Shown: piece after piece, positions 47,979 to 55,805 of the stretch
Position numbering within the stretch: position 1 is the first letter of the stretch
Layout: each line of letters starts with the position of its first letter
Position numbers and translations under genes: made by a program
Notes under the pieces: model-generated
What the model saw: the letters and a program-made list of their open reading frames with translations, nothing else
The model's database searches: none
What the model was told of the DNA's origin: nothing
Assembly: GCA_910575725.1 (NCBI GenBank)
Contig: CAJTFE010000015.1
Span: 1-64,000, forward strand
Direction of reading: 5' to 3'
DNA from: Clostridia bacterium
Lineage (GTDB): Bacteria > Bacillota > Clostridia > Lachnospirales > Lachnospiraceae
Length of the DNA stretch: 64,000 nucleotides

Positions 47979-48437
47979 ATGTTCTATACCGTAGGCGAAA
48001 TCGCCAGAAAACTAAACATCCCGCCCTCCACCCTGCGCTACTACGACAAAGAAGGCCTCCTTCCCTTCGTAGAACGCTCCAGCGGCGGCATCCGCATGTT
48101 CAGCGACAAAGACTTTGAATCCCTCTCTGTCATCGAATGCCTGAAAAAAGCCGGCATGTCCATCAAAGACATCCGGCTCTTCATGGAATGGTGCGCTGAA
48201 GGCGACTCCACCATCCCCAAGCGTCTCTCCATGTTCCGCCGCCAGAGAGAGCAGGTCCTCTCCCAGATAACCCAGCTTAAGGAAACCTTAGAGATCCTCG
48301 ACTACAAAGAATGGTACTACGAAACAGCCGCCCAGGCCGGAACCTGCGCCATCCACGAAACCCTGGATCCCAAAGAAATCCCTGACCGCTTCCGAAGCAT
48401 TCAGCAAAAATTAAAGAATACCCAGGAAAATCCCTAA
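47979..48437 (+). CDS. MerR-family regulator
   Basis: About 152 residues. N-terminal MerR helix-turn-helix (FYTVGEIARKLNIPPSTLRY, YDKEGLLPFVERSSGGIRMF), a coiled-coil dimer helix (LSMFRRQREQVLSQITQLKETLE) and a short C-terminal part (WYYETAAQAGTCAIHE) typical of the AdhR/aldehyde-responsive clade. I chose ATG 47979 after GCGAGGTATCACC, not the earlier in-frame TTG at 47898. It probably controlled the divergent reductase gene. Confidence 0.92.
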   Translation: MFYTVGEIARKLNIPPSTLRYYDKEGLLPFVERSSGGIRMFSDKDFESLSVIECLKKAGMSIKDIRLFMEWCAEGDSTIPKRLSMFRRQREQVLSQITQLKETLEILDYKEWYYETAAQAGTCAIHETLDPKEIPDRFRSIQQKLKNTQENP

Positions 48438-48456
48438 AAATGATTACTGCCGGCAT

Positions 48457-48485
48457 TTGACATCTGCAGGGGAATTTGTTACACT
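48457..48485 (+). promoter_or_regulatory. Promoter of a small plus-strand RNA
   Basis: TTGACA (48457-48462), a 17-bp spacer, TACACT (48480-48485). No open frame follows. The transcript would run from about 48492 into the terminator at 48545-48584, antisense to the 3' end of the small hydrophobic peptide gene. Confidence 0.7.
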
Positions 48486-48491
48486 AAAAGC

Positions 48492-48584
48492 ATAAAAGGG
48501 TGCTGCCGATAGACGGCTGGCCCAGTTCATAGCTTACAAAAAATAGCCGCTAAGTTTGCTGGACTGTTGGGCGGCTATTTTTGT
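48492..48584 (+). ncRNA. Candidate antitoxin RNA of a type I toxin-antitoxin locus
   Basis: A roughly 90-base RNA predicted from a good promoter and a strong terminator. It is convergent with and overlaps the last codons and 3' end of the 33-residue peptide gene on the other strand, which is the layout of type I systems such as txpA/RatA. Its leader begins GGGTGCTGCC, which also occurs in the leader of the opposite transcript (complement of 48773-48782). Untested. Confidence 0.55.
48543..48584. terminator. Two-way terminator shared by convergent small RNAs
   Basis: Arms AAATAGCCGC and GCGGCTATTT, flanked by A-run on one side and T-run on the other, so it works on both strands. Confidence 0.85.
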
Positions 48585-48676
48585 GTCTTATTATCCTTGC
48601 TTCCGATGGCGTATCCGAGACCGAAGCAGGTCAGGCATAAGCCAAGCACTGAAATCAATCCTTCAATCGTCAACAT
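48575..48676 (-). CDS. Small hydrophobic peptide, holin-like type I toxin candidate
   Basis: 33 codons: starts MLTIEG, one hydrophobic segment (LISVLGLCLTCFGLGYAI) and a charged tail ending GSKDNKTQK. The ATG is preceded by a strong AAAGGAGGGCTAAGTGG. A leader of about 100 bases contains the hairpin GGAGGG-ACTGT-GACCCTCC that might hide or expose the ribosome site. Size, topology, strong ribosome site and the convergent antisense RNA match membrane-acting type I toxins. Toxicity is inference. Confidence 0.65.
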   Translation of the reverse strand: MLTIEGLISVLGLCLTCFGLGYAIGSKDNKTQK

Positions 48677-48876
48677 CCACTTAGCCCTCCTTTCCCAGAT
48701 TCCTGCACACAGGTTTCTATGTAATCGGAGGGTCACAGTCCCTCCGCAGAAGGACTAGCCGCCTACCGTTATGGCAGCACCCATAAATACATTTTAACAA
48801 AAACGACAGGACAGCACAAGGCCGTCCTGTCATTTTTACATCATAATCCCCAGTTTTGCTTTAATCTACCCGTCCC

Positions 48877-49917
48877 TCACATCAATATATTCCGAAAATC
48901 ATTAAACATAACAAAAACCATCAGCGCCATCAGCACCATGAGCCCCACAAAATGCACCATCCCTTCCTTCTCCGGATCAATCCCTCTCCCTCGAATTGCC
49001 TCCAGAATCAGAAAAACCAGCCTCCCCCCGTCCAGCGCCGGCAAAGGCAGAAGATTCATCACTCCAAGATTTGCCGTCAAAAGAATTGAGATATAAAGCA
49101 TGTTCAGCCAGACATAAAAAGCCCCGTCCGCCCGGCTGCTCTCATAAGTATCCCCAATGGCATTCACAATCCCCACAGGCCCGGAAATATCATCCGCGCC
49201 TACACGTCCGCCAAAAAGCATTCCCAGACTCTTAATCGTCGTAGAAACCCAGTATTTTACCTCATAAACACTGTACCCAATGGTCTGAAGAATATTCCCC
49301 TTCATCCGGATTCCGGATCCCCGAAGTCCCAGATAATACATCCCGTTCTCCGCCTGCTTCGGCTCCAAAGTCACCGTATGCCGCTCCCCGTCCCGTTCGT
49401 AGGTCAGTTCTACCGTCTTCCCCTGGTTCATCTGCACATACATGTTCACCTCACGGTAAACATGTATCCGGGTATTATTCATTTTCACAATCCGATCCCC
49501 CGGCAGCATTCCGGCCTCCTCTGCCGGAAAATCTTCCGTCAAGGCCACTACCACCGGCGCATCGTACCCAATGCTCCCAATCACAATCAAGGACAAAATA
49601 AAAGCCAGAATAAAGTTGAAAACCGGCCCGGCCGCTACCACGGAAATCCGCGTCCACACGGATTTCGCCGCAAAGGAATCCTCCGGAATATGCGTATACT
49701 CCGTCCCGTCCTCCCCTTCCATCATACAAGAACCCCCAAAGGGCAGAAGCTTCAGGGAATAACGTGTCTCTCCCAGCTGCTTACTTAGAATCCTGGGGCC
49801 CATCCCAAGGGAAAACTCATTTACCCGGATACCTCCTCGTTTTGCCAAAAGAAAATGTCCCAGCTCATGGATCACAATAATCAAGCTAAATATAATAAGT
49901 GCCAGTAAGATTTTCAA
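48877..49917 (-). CDS. rseP: RIP-type zinc metalloprotease RseP
   Basis: About 346 residues of the M50 site-2 protease family, an intramembrane protease that cuts anti-sigma factors and signal-peptide remnants. Zinc motif HELGH at 17-21 in the first helix, one PDZ domain (about 110-200, with AEEAGMLPGDRIVKMNNT), and LLPLPALDGGRLVFL with the conserved LDG aspartate in the third helix region. I chose the TTG at 49917, preceded by AGGTGGTAG, two bases after the dxr stop. Last gene of the pyrH-frr-uppS-cdsA-dxr-rseP group. Confidence 0.95.
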   Translation of the reverse strand: MKILLALIIFSLIIVIHELGHFLLAKRGGIRVNEFSLGMGPRILSKQLGETRYSLKLLPFGGSCMMEGEDGTEYTHIPEDSFAAKSVWTRISVVAAGPVFNFILAFILSLIVIGSIGYDAPVVVALTEDFPAEEAGMLPGDRIVKMNNTRIHVYREVNMYVQMNQGKTVELTYERDGERHTVTLEPKQAENGMYYLGLRGSGIRMKGNILQTIGYSVYEVKYWVSTTIKSLGMLFGGRVGADDISGPVGIVNAIGDTYESSRADGAFYVWLNMLYISILLTANLGVMNLLPLPALDGGRLVFLILEAIRGRGIDPEKEGMVHFVGLMVLMALMVFVMFNDFRNILM

Positions 49918-49918
49918 C

Positions 49919-51061
49919 CTACCACCTGCTTTCAATAAATTCGTAAACTGCCTGCTCTGTCTCCAGAATCTGCTCCACCGTAGGATTTGCCGTCACCTTG
50001 TGGGCTTCCATGCTGGCCCCGATGATTTCCGGAATCTCCAGATAGGCAATCTTCCTGTCAAGGAACTTGCTCACCGCCCGTTCATTGGCTGCATTGTACA
50101 CCGTAGGCATAGAACCGCCCACTGCCGCTGCGTCAAAGGCAAGCCTTAATCCCGAAAATGTCTCCATGTCCGGTTTCTCAAAGGTAATCTCCGTCAATTT
50201 CCAAAAGTCCAGACGCTCTCCAGGCAGAAACCTTCGTTCCGGATAATAAAGAGCATACTGAATAGGCAGCTTCATATCCGGCGTCCCAAGCTGGGCCATC
50301 ACCGCACCGTCCACAAACTCTACCATAGAATGGATAATACTTTTAGGCTGAACCACTATCTGAATATCCTTCGGCTCCACCCCGAACAGCCACTTGGCCT
50401 CCATCATCTCAAGCCCCTTATTTACCAGGGTTGAGGAATCAATGGTAATCTTCCGCCCCATAGCCCAGTTGGGATGCTTCAGGGCGTCCTCCACCTGAAT
50501 ATTCCGAAGCTCTTCAAGCTTTTTGCCACGGAAGGGCCCTCCGGAAGCTGTGAGGAGAATCTTCTTAAGCTGTCCCCGGTTTTCCCCCTGGAGACACTGA
50601 AAAATAGCACTGTGCTCACTGTCCACCGGAAGCAGGCGCACGCCCTTTTCCTTCGCCAATGGTATAATCATATGCCCGGCAGTCACTAAAGTTTCCTTAT
50701 TTGCCAGAGCAATATCCTTTCCTGCCTTCATGGCCTCGATGGTAGGAATAATTCCAATCATACCCACAATGGCCGTAACCACAATCTCGGCTTCCGGACA
50801 GGTACAGACCTCCACAAGGCCCTCCATGCCCGAAACCACCTTTACATCCAGATCCCTGACTCTTCTTTGCAGCTCCAAAGCGCCCTCTTCACTCCAAACG
50901 GCCGCCAGCTTTGGACGGAACTTTCGGATCTGCGCCTCCAGCTTTTCCACATTGGATCCGGCCGCCAGAGAAACAATCTCAAGATCCCCGTTTTCCTCGG
51001 CAACCTCTAAGGTCTGGGTTCCGATAGACCCTGTAGAACCCAGTATTGCAATCTTTTTCAT
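49919..51061 (-). CDS. dxr: 1-deoxy-D-xylulose 5-phosphate reductoisomerase
   Basis: 380 residues. NADPH-binding ILGSTGSIGTQTLEV at 5-19 and the metal/substrate region with SEHSAIFQ and ASGGPFRG, followed by the MEAKWLFG segment. It converts DXP to 2-C-methyl-D-erythritol 4-phosphate in the MEP isoprenoid pathway, which supplies the undecaprenyl carrier made by the neighbouring uppS product. Full length. It lies between cdsA and rseP. Confidence 0.97.
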   Translation of the reverse strand: MKKIAILGSTGSIGTQTLEVAEENGDLEIVSLAAGSNVEKLEAQIRKFRPKLAAVWSEEGALELQRRVRDLDVKVVSGMEGLVEVCTCPEAEIVVTAIVGMIGIIPTIEAMKAGKDIALANKETLVTAGHMIIPLAKEKGVRLLPVDSEHSAIFQCLQGENRGQLKKILLTASGGPFRGKKLEELRNIQVEDALKHPNWAMGRKITIDSSTLVNKGLEMMEAKWLFGVEPKDIQIVVQPKSIIHSMVEFVDGAVMAQLGTPDMKLPIQYALYYPERRFLPGERLDFWKLTEITFEKPDMETFSGLRLAFDAAAVGGSMPTVYNAANERAVSKFLDRKIAYLEIPEIIGASMEAHKVTANPTVEQILETEQAVYEFIESRW

Positions 51062-51128
51062 CTTCTATCGATTTCCTTTCCGGATGCATATTCTCTTTTG
51101 CATCAAAGCATCGAATTATCTTATCTGC

Positions 51129-51953
51129 CTACAAGCTCAGCAGAGCCATTACAAAAATCACCGGCGCCGTAAAAATCACGCTGTCAAACCGATCCAGGAT
51201 TCCGCCGTGGCCGGGAATCAAGTGCCCGTAATCCTTGATATCGTGATTCCGCTTGATGGCGGAAGCCGACAGATCCCCAATCTGGGACAACACCGCTCCC
51301 ACAGCGCAAATCAGAGCACAGGTTCCGGCCCTTTCGCTCATAAAAAAGCTTCCGTACAAAAAGCCCAGAAGCGCCGCGCCGGCCGTTCCCCCAATGGCCC
51401 CCTCAATGGATTTCTTCGGGCTTAACACGGGAGCCAGCTTGTGCTTTCCAAGCAGCATCCCTGTCGCATAGGCACAGGTATCGCATCCCCAGGAGCAAAT
51501 AAAAATCAGCCAGTAGAGGGACATTCCCGCATCAAAAATCTCCGTCATCCGCGTAAGATACAGAAAAGACAGCATAGCCGGAACGTAAATCACCCCGAAA
51601 AAAGCCGCCATCACATCCTCAATCCGATATCTTGGAAATGTAAATACATAAATCCCCATAAGTACAAGCAGATATACAAACACAAGAAGGGGCAGGCAGA
51701 CCAGAGGAATCAGCATTCCCCCGTTTCCAGCGCCGCCCATTCTCACTACAAGCACATAGAGAACCGTGACAGCCACACCCAGAATTCCCATTACATTCCG
51801 GCTAATCCCAAACACCCTGGCAAACTCTACGTATCCGATCACCGAGATTAAAAGTGTGAGCACAAACAAAAAATCTCCGCCCAGGATTCCGGCTGTAATC
51901 ATAACCGCCAGCAGCACAACACCACTGACCAGTCTCGTAAAAAAAGCCTTCAA
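51129..51953 (-). CDS. cdsA: Phosphatidate cytidylyltransferase
   Basis: 274-residue membrane protein of about seven to eight helices that makes CDP-diacylglycerol from phosphatidate and CTP. The C-terminal signature is complete: SAIKRNHDIKDYGHLIPGHG then GILDRFDS. KKSIEGAIGG is the other conserved block. It follows uppS with no gap, stop and start abutting at 51953/51954. Confidence 0.96.
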   Translation of the reverse strand: MKAFFTRLVSGVVLLAVMITAGILGGDFLFVLTLLISVIGYVEFARVFGISRNVMGILGVAVTVLYVLVVRMGGAGNGGMLIPLVCLPLLVFVYLLVLMGIYVFTFPRYRIEDVMAAFFGVIYVPAMLSFLYLTRMTEIFDAGMSLYWLIFICSWGCDTCAYATGMLLGKHKLAPVLSPKKSIEGAIGGTAGAALLGFLYGSFFMSERAGTCALICAVGAVLSQIGDLSASAIKRNHDIKDYGHLIPGHGGILDRFDSVIFTAPVIFVMALLSL

Positions 51954-52664
51954 CTACGCTTCCTCCTTCACCCCGCCGTAGCGCCTGTCGCGCCCGTTAT
52001 AGGCTTCAATGGCCTTAATAAGCTCCTCCTTGGTGAAATCCGGCCAGTGAACATCTGCAAAATAAAACTCCGAATAGGCTAGCTGCCACAAAAGGAAATT
52101 GGACAGCCGCTGCTCTCCGCTGGTCCGGATCAAAAGATCCGGGTCCGGAATATCTGCCGTATCCAGATAGGATGTGAAGATCTCCTCGGAAATATCCTCC
52201 GGCTTCAGCCTGCCGTCCGCCTGATCAGCCGCCATCTTTTTCATGGCACGAATCATCTCGTCCCGGCTTCCGTAATTGATGGCAATCTGGAAGTTTAGGC
52301 CGTCATTGTTTTTCGAAGCCTCCTCAAGCTGTGCAATCCGCTCCTGGATATCCTCCGCCAGACCGGACTTGTCGCCGATGACCCGGACACGCATATGATT
52401 TTTCTCCGCTGTTTTTAAGCAGGTTTTCATATAATTGCGCAGAAGCTTCATCAGCGCAGCTACCTCGTCCTGGGGGCGTTTCCAGTTTTCTGTGGAAAAG
52501 GCATATACGGTCAGATACTTGATGCCCATATTCCAGGCCTCCCGGCAGATGGTCTCCACATTCTTGCTTCCCTGGGCATGGCCGTAGTTCCTGGGCATCC
52601 CTTTTGACTTCGCCCAGCGGCCGTTGCCGTCCAAAATAATCGCCACGTGCTGCGGTATCTTCAT
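51954..52664 (-). CDS. uppS: Undecaprenyl diphosphate synthase
   Basis: About 236 residues of the cis-prenyltransferase family. VAIILDGNGRWAK with the catalytic Asp, the YAFSTENWKRP segment, and LLIRTSGEQRLSNFLLWQLAYSE with the C-terminal pyrophosphate-binding arginines. It makes the C55 carrier lipid for peptidoglycan. I chose ATG 52664 after ACAGGAGACGATT, 11 codons inside the longest frame. Confidence 0.96.
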   Translation of the reverse strand: MKIPQHVAIILDGNGRWAKSKGMPRNYGHAQGSKNVETICREAWNMGIKYLTVYAFSTENWKRPQDEVAALMKLLRNYMKTCLKTAEKNHMRVRVIGDKSGLAEDIQERIAQLEEASKNNDGLNFQIAINYGSRDEMIRAMKKMAADQADGRLKPEDISEEIFTSYLDTADIPDPDLLIRTSGEQRLSNFLLWQLAYSEFYFADVHWPDFTKEELIKAIEAYNGRDRRYGGVKEEA

Positions 52665-52732
52665 AATCGTCTCCTGTTTCAGATTGTTCTCATTCATTTG
52701 TCCTAAAGGGCTCTCCTTGGCTTAGCTTTACT

Positions 52733-53180
52733 CCGCAGTGCCATTCGGAAAACTTGCGTTTTCCTCATTCGCGGGCTTCGTCCCCCAGGGGACCTTCTCG
52801 CCCTAAAGGGCTCTCCTTGCCCTATGAAAACTGCCATGATCAAATTTGTCTGCAAGCAGACAATTTGCTCCTGTCAGTTTTCGCACTGCTCTTTTCCTTG
52901 GCTTAACTTTTACCCCGCAGTGCCATTCGGAAAACTTGCGTTTTCCTCATTCGCGGGCTTCGCCCTATGAAAACTGCCATGATCAAATTTGTCTGCAAGC
53001 AGACAATTTGCTCCTGTCAGTTTTCGCACTGCTCTTTTCCTTGGCTTAACTTTTACCCCGCAGTGCCATTCGGAAAACTTGCGTTTTCCTCATTCGCGGG
53101 CTTCGCCCTATGAAAACTGCCATGATCAAATTTGTCTGCAAGCAGACAATTTGCTCCTGTCAGTTTTCGCACTGCTCATT
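52733..53180. repeat. 143-bp tandem repeat between uppS and frr, about 3.1 copies
   Basis: Unit beginning CCTATGAAAACTGCCATGAT starts at 52821, 52964 and 53107 (period 143), nearly identical in all copies. A partial unit (CATTCGGAAAACTTGCGTTT) precedes at about 52740. Each unit has the dyad TTGTCTGC-AA-GCAGACAA and AAAACTG...CAGTTTT. Open frames of 67-72 codons inside the units appear only because the repeat lacks stops. The surrounding gap 52665-53265 has no gene. Confidence 0.92.
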
Positions 53181-53265
53181 GACATCGCGCAAAAAAAGGG
53201 GCTGTAACAAAAGTTGTATTTCCTGTTTTTGCCACAGCTCCCCCATTCACTTTCTCTCATAAGCT

Positions 53266-53820
53266 CTATACGGTCAGAATCTCCTTGGACTTCTCGTCCA
53301 CAGCCTTGTCAATATCGGCAATGTATTTGTCTGTCATCTTCTGAACCTTGGTTTCCAGATCTTTCTGATCATCCTCGGAAATCTCTCCGGCCTTGTTCAG
53401 CTTCTTCAGATTCTCGTTGGCATCCCGGCGGATATTGCGGACAGCCACCTTGGCGGCCTCACCCTTCTTCTTCACATCCTTGACCAGCTCTTTTCTGCGC
53501 TCCTCCGTAAGCTCCGGGAACACCAGACGGATAATGGAACCGTCGTTGGTGGGATTGATGCCGATATCGGAGGTAAGTATGGCCTTTTCAATGGCCTTTA
53601 AGAGACTCTTCTCCCATGGCTGAATCTGCAGCATACGGGGCTCCGGCACGGAAATATTACCCACCTGCTGTAAGGGAGTGGGCGTTCCGTAATAGTCCAC
53701 GCGAATCTTATCCAGTACATGGGGATTGGCCCGGCCTGCCCGGATGCTGATAAACTCCCTCTGCATGGAATCATAGGACTTCGTCATCTTCTCTTCATAC
53801 ACTTTTAATCTCTCATCCAT
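53266..53820 (-). CDS. frr: Ribosome recycling factor
   Basis: 184 residues, family length. With EF-G it splits post-termination ribosomes. Conserved blocks: FISIRAGRANPHVLDKI, VDYYGTPTPLQQVGNISVPE and VRNIRRDANENLKKL. Directly downstream of pyrH (17 bases), as in most bacteria. Confidence 0.97.
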   Translation of the reverse strand: MDERLKVYEEKMTKSYDSMQREFISIRAGRANPHVLDKIRVDYYGTPTPLQQVGNISVPEPRMLQIQPWEKSLLKAIEKAILTSDIGINPTNDGSIIRLVFPELTEERRKELVKDVKKKGEAAKVAVRNIRRDANENLKKLNKAGEISEDDQKDLETKVQKMTDKYIADIDKAVDEKSKEILTV

Positions 53821-53837
53821 GGTAAATACCCTCCGCT

Positions 53838-54533
53838 TTATACTGTAATCTTTGTTCCGGTAAAATCTCCCTTTACCGTATTGATAATACTATCCTTCTC
53901 ACCCAGGCCGAATACCATCATGGGCATCTTATTTTCCATGCACATAATGGAAGCCGTCAGATCCATCACCGCCAGACGCTGATCCACCACATCAGAAATG
54001 GAGATCTCGTCATACTTCACCGCATCCGGATTCTGCTTGGGATCGCTGTCGTAAACCCCGTCCACAGCCTTCGCCAAAAGAATCACATCCGCCTCAATCT
54101 CAATGGCCATAAGCGTTGTGGTGGTATCCGTGGAGAAATAGGGATGGCCCGTTCCTCCGGCAAAAAAGGCAACGCAGCCGCGGTTCAGCCGTTTCAAAGC
54201 GCGATCCTTGGTAAACAGCTTCGCAAAGCCAGCACACTCAAAGGGCGTAAATACCTCCGTCTCCATACCCACCGAACGAAAAATCTCAGATACATAGATA
54301 CAGTTCATCACAGTAGCCAGCATTCCAATCTGATCCGCCTTCGTCCGGTCAATATTCTCACTGGTGCGGCCTCTCCAGAAGTTACCGCCGCCGATGACAA
54401 TTCCCACCTGGATACCGTCATCTACCAGAACCTTTACCTGCTTTGCCACACCGATCACAGTGGCCTCATCAAAGCCCGTATGCTTCTCCCCTGCCAGGGC
54501 CTCGCCGCTCAATTTCAACAATACTCGTTTCAT
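53838..54533 (-). CDS. pyrH: UMP kinase
   Basis: About 231 residues of the amino-acid-kinase fold. MKRVLLKLSGEALAG is the canonical start, then VIGGGNFWRGRT for nucleotide binding, and SDPKQNPDAVKYDEIS near the C-terminus. It phosphorylates UMP to UDP. I chose ATG 54533, after AGGAGATCCCGATTTT. The longer open frame adds nine non-conserved residues. Confidence 0.96.
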   Translation of the reverse strand: MKRVLLKLSGEALAGEKHTGFDEATVIGVAKQVKVLVDDGIQVGIVIGGGNFWRGRTSENIDRTKADQIGMLATVMNCIYVSEIFRSVGMETEVFTPFECAGFAKLFTKDRALKRLNRGCVAFFAGGTGHPYFSTDTTTTLMAIEIEADVILLAKAVDGVYDSDPKQNPDAVKYDEISISDVVDQRLAVMDLTASIMCMENKMPMMVFGLGEKDSIINTVKGDFTGTKITV

Positions 54534-54669
54534 AAAATCGGGATCTCCTAAACTCTTCAAATTAATAAAATGTTCCCCTCACTAACGCTCATTATACTAT
54601 GAATCGAAGATTCATAGTCGTCATTCGCCGTTCGCCGAATATGCAGGCATACTCTTCTCACTAACGCTC

Positions 54670-54697
54670 ATTATACCATATTTTCAGAAAATTTCAA
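54670..54697 (-). promoter_or_regulatory. Promoter of the pyrH-frr operon, with a duplicated -10 region
   Basis: On the minus strand TTGAAA (54697-54692), a 16-bp spacer, TATAAT (54675-54670). The sequence TATAATGAGCGTTAGTGAG is repeated about 80 bases downstream (near 54580-54598), after a dyad GACTATGAATC...GATTCATAGT, so a second start is possible. Confidence 0.6.
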
Positions 54698-54803
54698 TGA
54701 AAGAAACAAACATTTTTTCTGGTATCCCTTTTAGGGAAAATGAGTTATAATCATTACATTACAAGATACCTTCCAGATATGCCCCTTCAGACAAGGAGAA
54801 CTT

Positions 54804-55706
54804 ATGAAGCTGTCGTCTTTTCTCTATTTCGCCAAGTTCGGAATCAAAACAGTGCTGCTGCGAAAAAAGGATCCGATTCTCGGAACCATAATCCTGACGG
54901 ACAAGTGCAATTTAAAATGCAGGCATTGTTCCGTGAATAACATTACAGCCGTGATTCACCCCTATGAGCAGATCAAGCAGGAAATGAAGCTTCTTTATGA
55001 GATGGGCGTGCGCATTCTATTCTTCTGCGGCGGCGAAACCTTTTTGTGGCAGGACAGCGGAAAAAACCTGCGCGATCTGGTGGTTGAGGCCAAAGAGGCA
55101 GGATTTTTGATCGTCAATGTAGTTACCAACGGCACATTTCCCATTGATTTGCCGGAGGCGGATCTGATTCTTCTCAGTCTCGATGGGAATCGGGAAAAGC
55201 ACAGTCAGATTCGCGGCAATACCTACGACACCATTATCAGCAATATTCAGCAGGCCTCTTCCGACAATATCTGCTTTTATATGGCAATCAATCAGATCAA
55301 CAAAGATACGATAAAGGACGTATGCCAAAAAGCAATGGAGCTGGCCAATGTCCGGGCTGTCTCCTTTAACTTTCATACGCCTTACCCAGACACAAAGGAA
55401 CTGGCTCTAAGCCGTGAGGAAAAGGCCGGCTGCTGCGCCGTAATCGCCCGGATGATAAAGGAAGGCGCGCCTGTCTTTAATCTGAAAAGCGCATTTCCCT
55501 ACTTAATCAACAACACCTTTCCCACCCCCTGCCGCCAGTGCGTGGTTATGGAAAACGGAAGGCTCAGCATCTGCGGACGCTGCATCGACGTCCCGGAACT
55601 GTGCAGCCAATGCGGATATTTCTTCGCAGCGGAATACACCCTTTTGTTCCGCGGCAATGTGAAAATCATCTGGGAAATGCTGCGGACATACTTGAAGTAC
55701 ATATAA
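54804..55706 (+). CDS. Radical SAM protein
   Basis: 300 residues. CNLKCRHC gives the [4Fe-4S] triad Cys35, Cys39, Cys42. The SAM-binding GGE motif is FFCGGETFLW. A second cysteine-rich region near the C-terminus (CRQC...CGRC...CSQCGYFF) could hold an auxiliary cluster as in SPASM-like enzymes. The start follows CAAGGAGAACTT. It is followed 100 bases later by a second, different radical SAM gene. Reaction unknown, and no peptide precursor gene was found between them. Confidence 0.88.
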   Translation: MKLSSFLYFAKFGIKTVLLRKKDPILGTIILTDKCNLKCRHCSVNNITAVIHPYEQIKQEMKLLYEMGVRILFFCGGETFLWQDSGKNLRDLVVEAKEAGFLIVNVVTNGTFPIDLPEADLILLSLDGNREKHSQIRGNTYDTIISNIQQASSDNICFYMAINQINKDTIKDVCQKAMELANVRAVSFNFHTPYPDTKELALSREEKAGCCAVIARMIKEGAPVFNLKSAFPYLINNTFPTPCRQCVVMENGRLSICGRCIDVPELCSQCGYFFAAEYTLLFRGNVKIIWEMLRTYLKYI

Positions 55707-55805
55707 AGAAGTTTCGTACAGGCGCATGCTTTTTGCGGCTGGAAAGGGATTTCATACAGGTGCATTGAGAAGGATATTACGGTACTAAAAATGGAGAGAA
55801 CAACT

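Noticed and set aside
52733-53180. CRISPR array
   Set aside because: The units are 143 bp and directly adjacent, with no short repeats separated by unique spacers and no cas genes nearby.
52846-53207. Two nearly identical 67-72 codon frames
   Set aside because: They lie wholly within the 143-bp tandem repeat and begin at the same repeat position. No ribosome site and no conserved protein.
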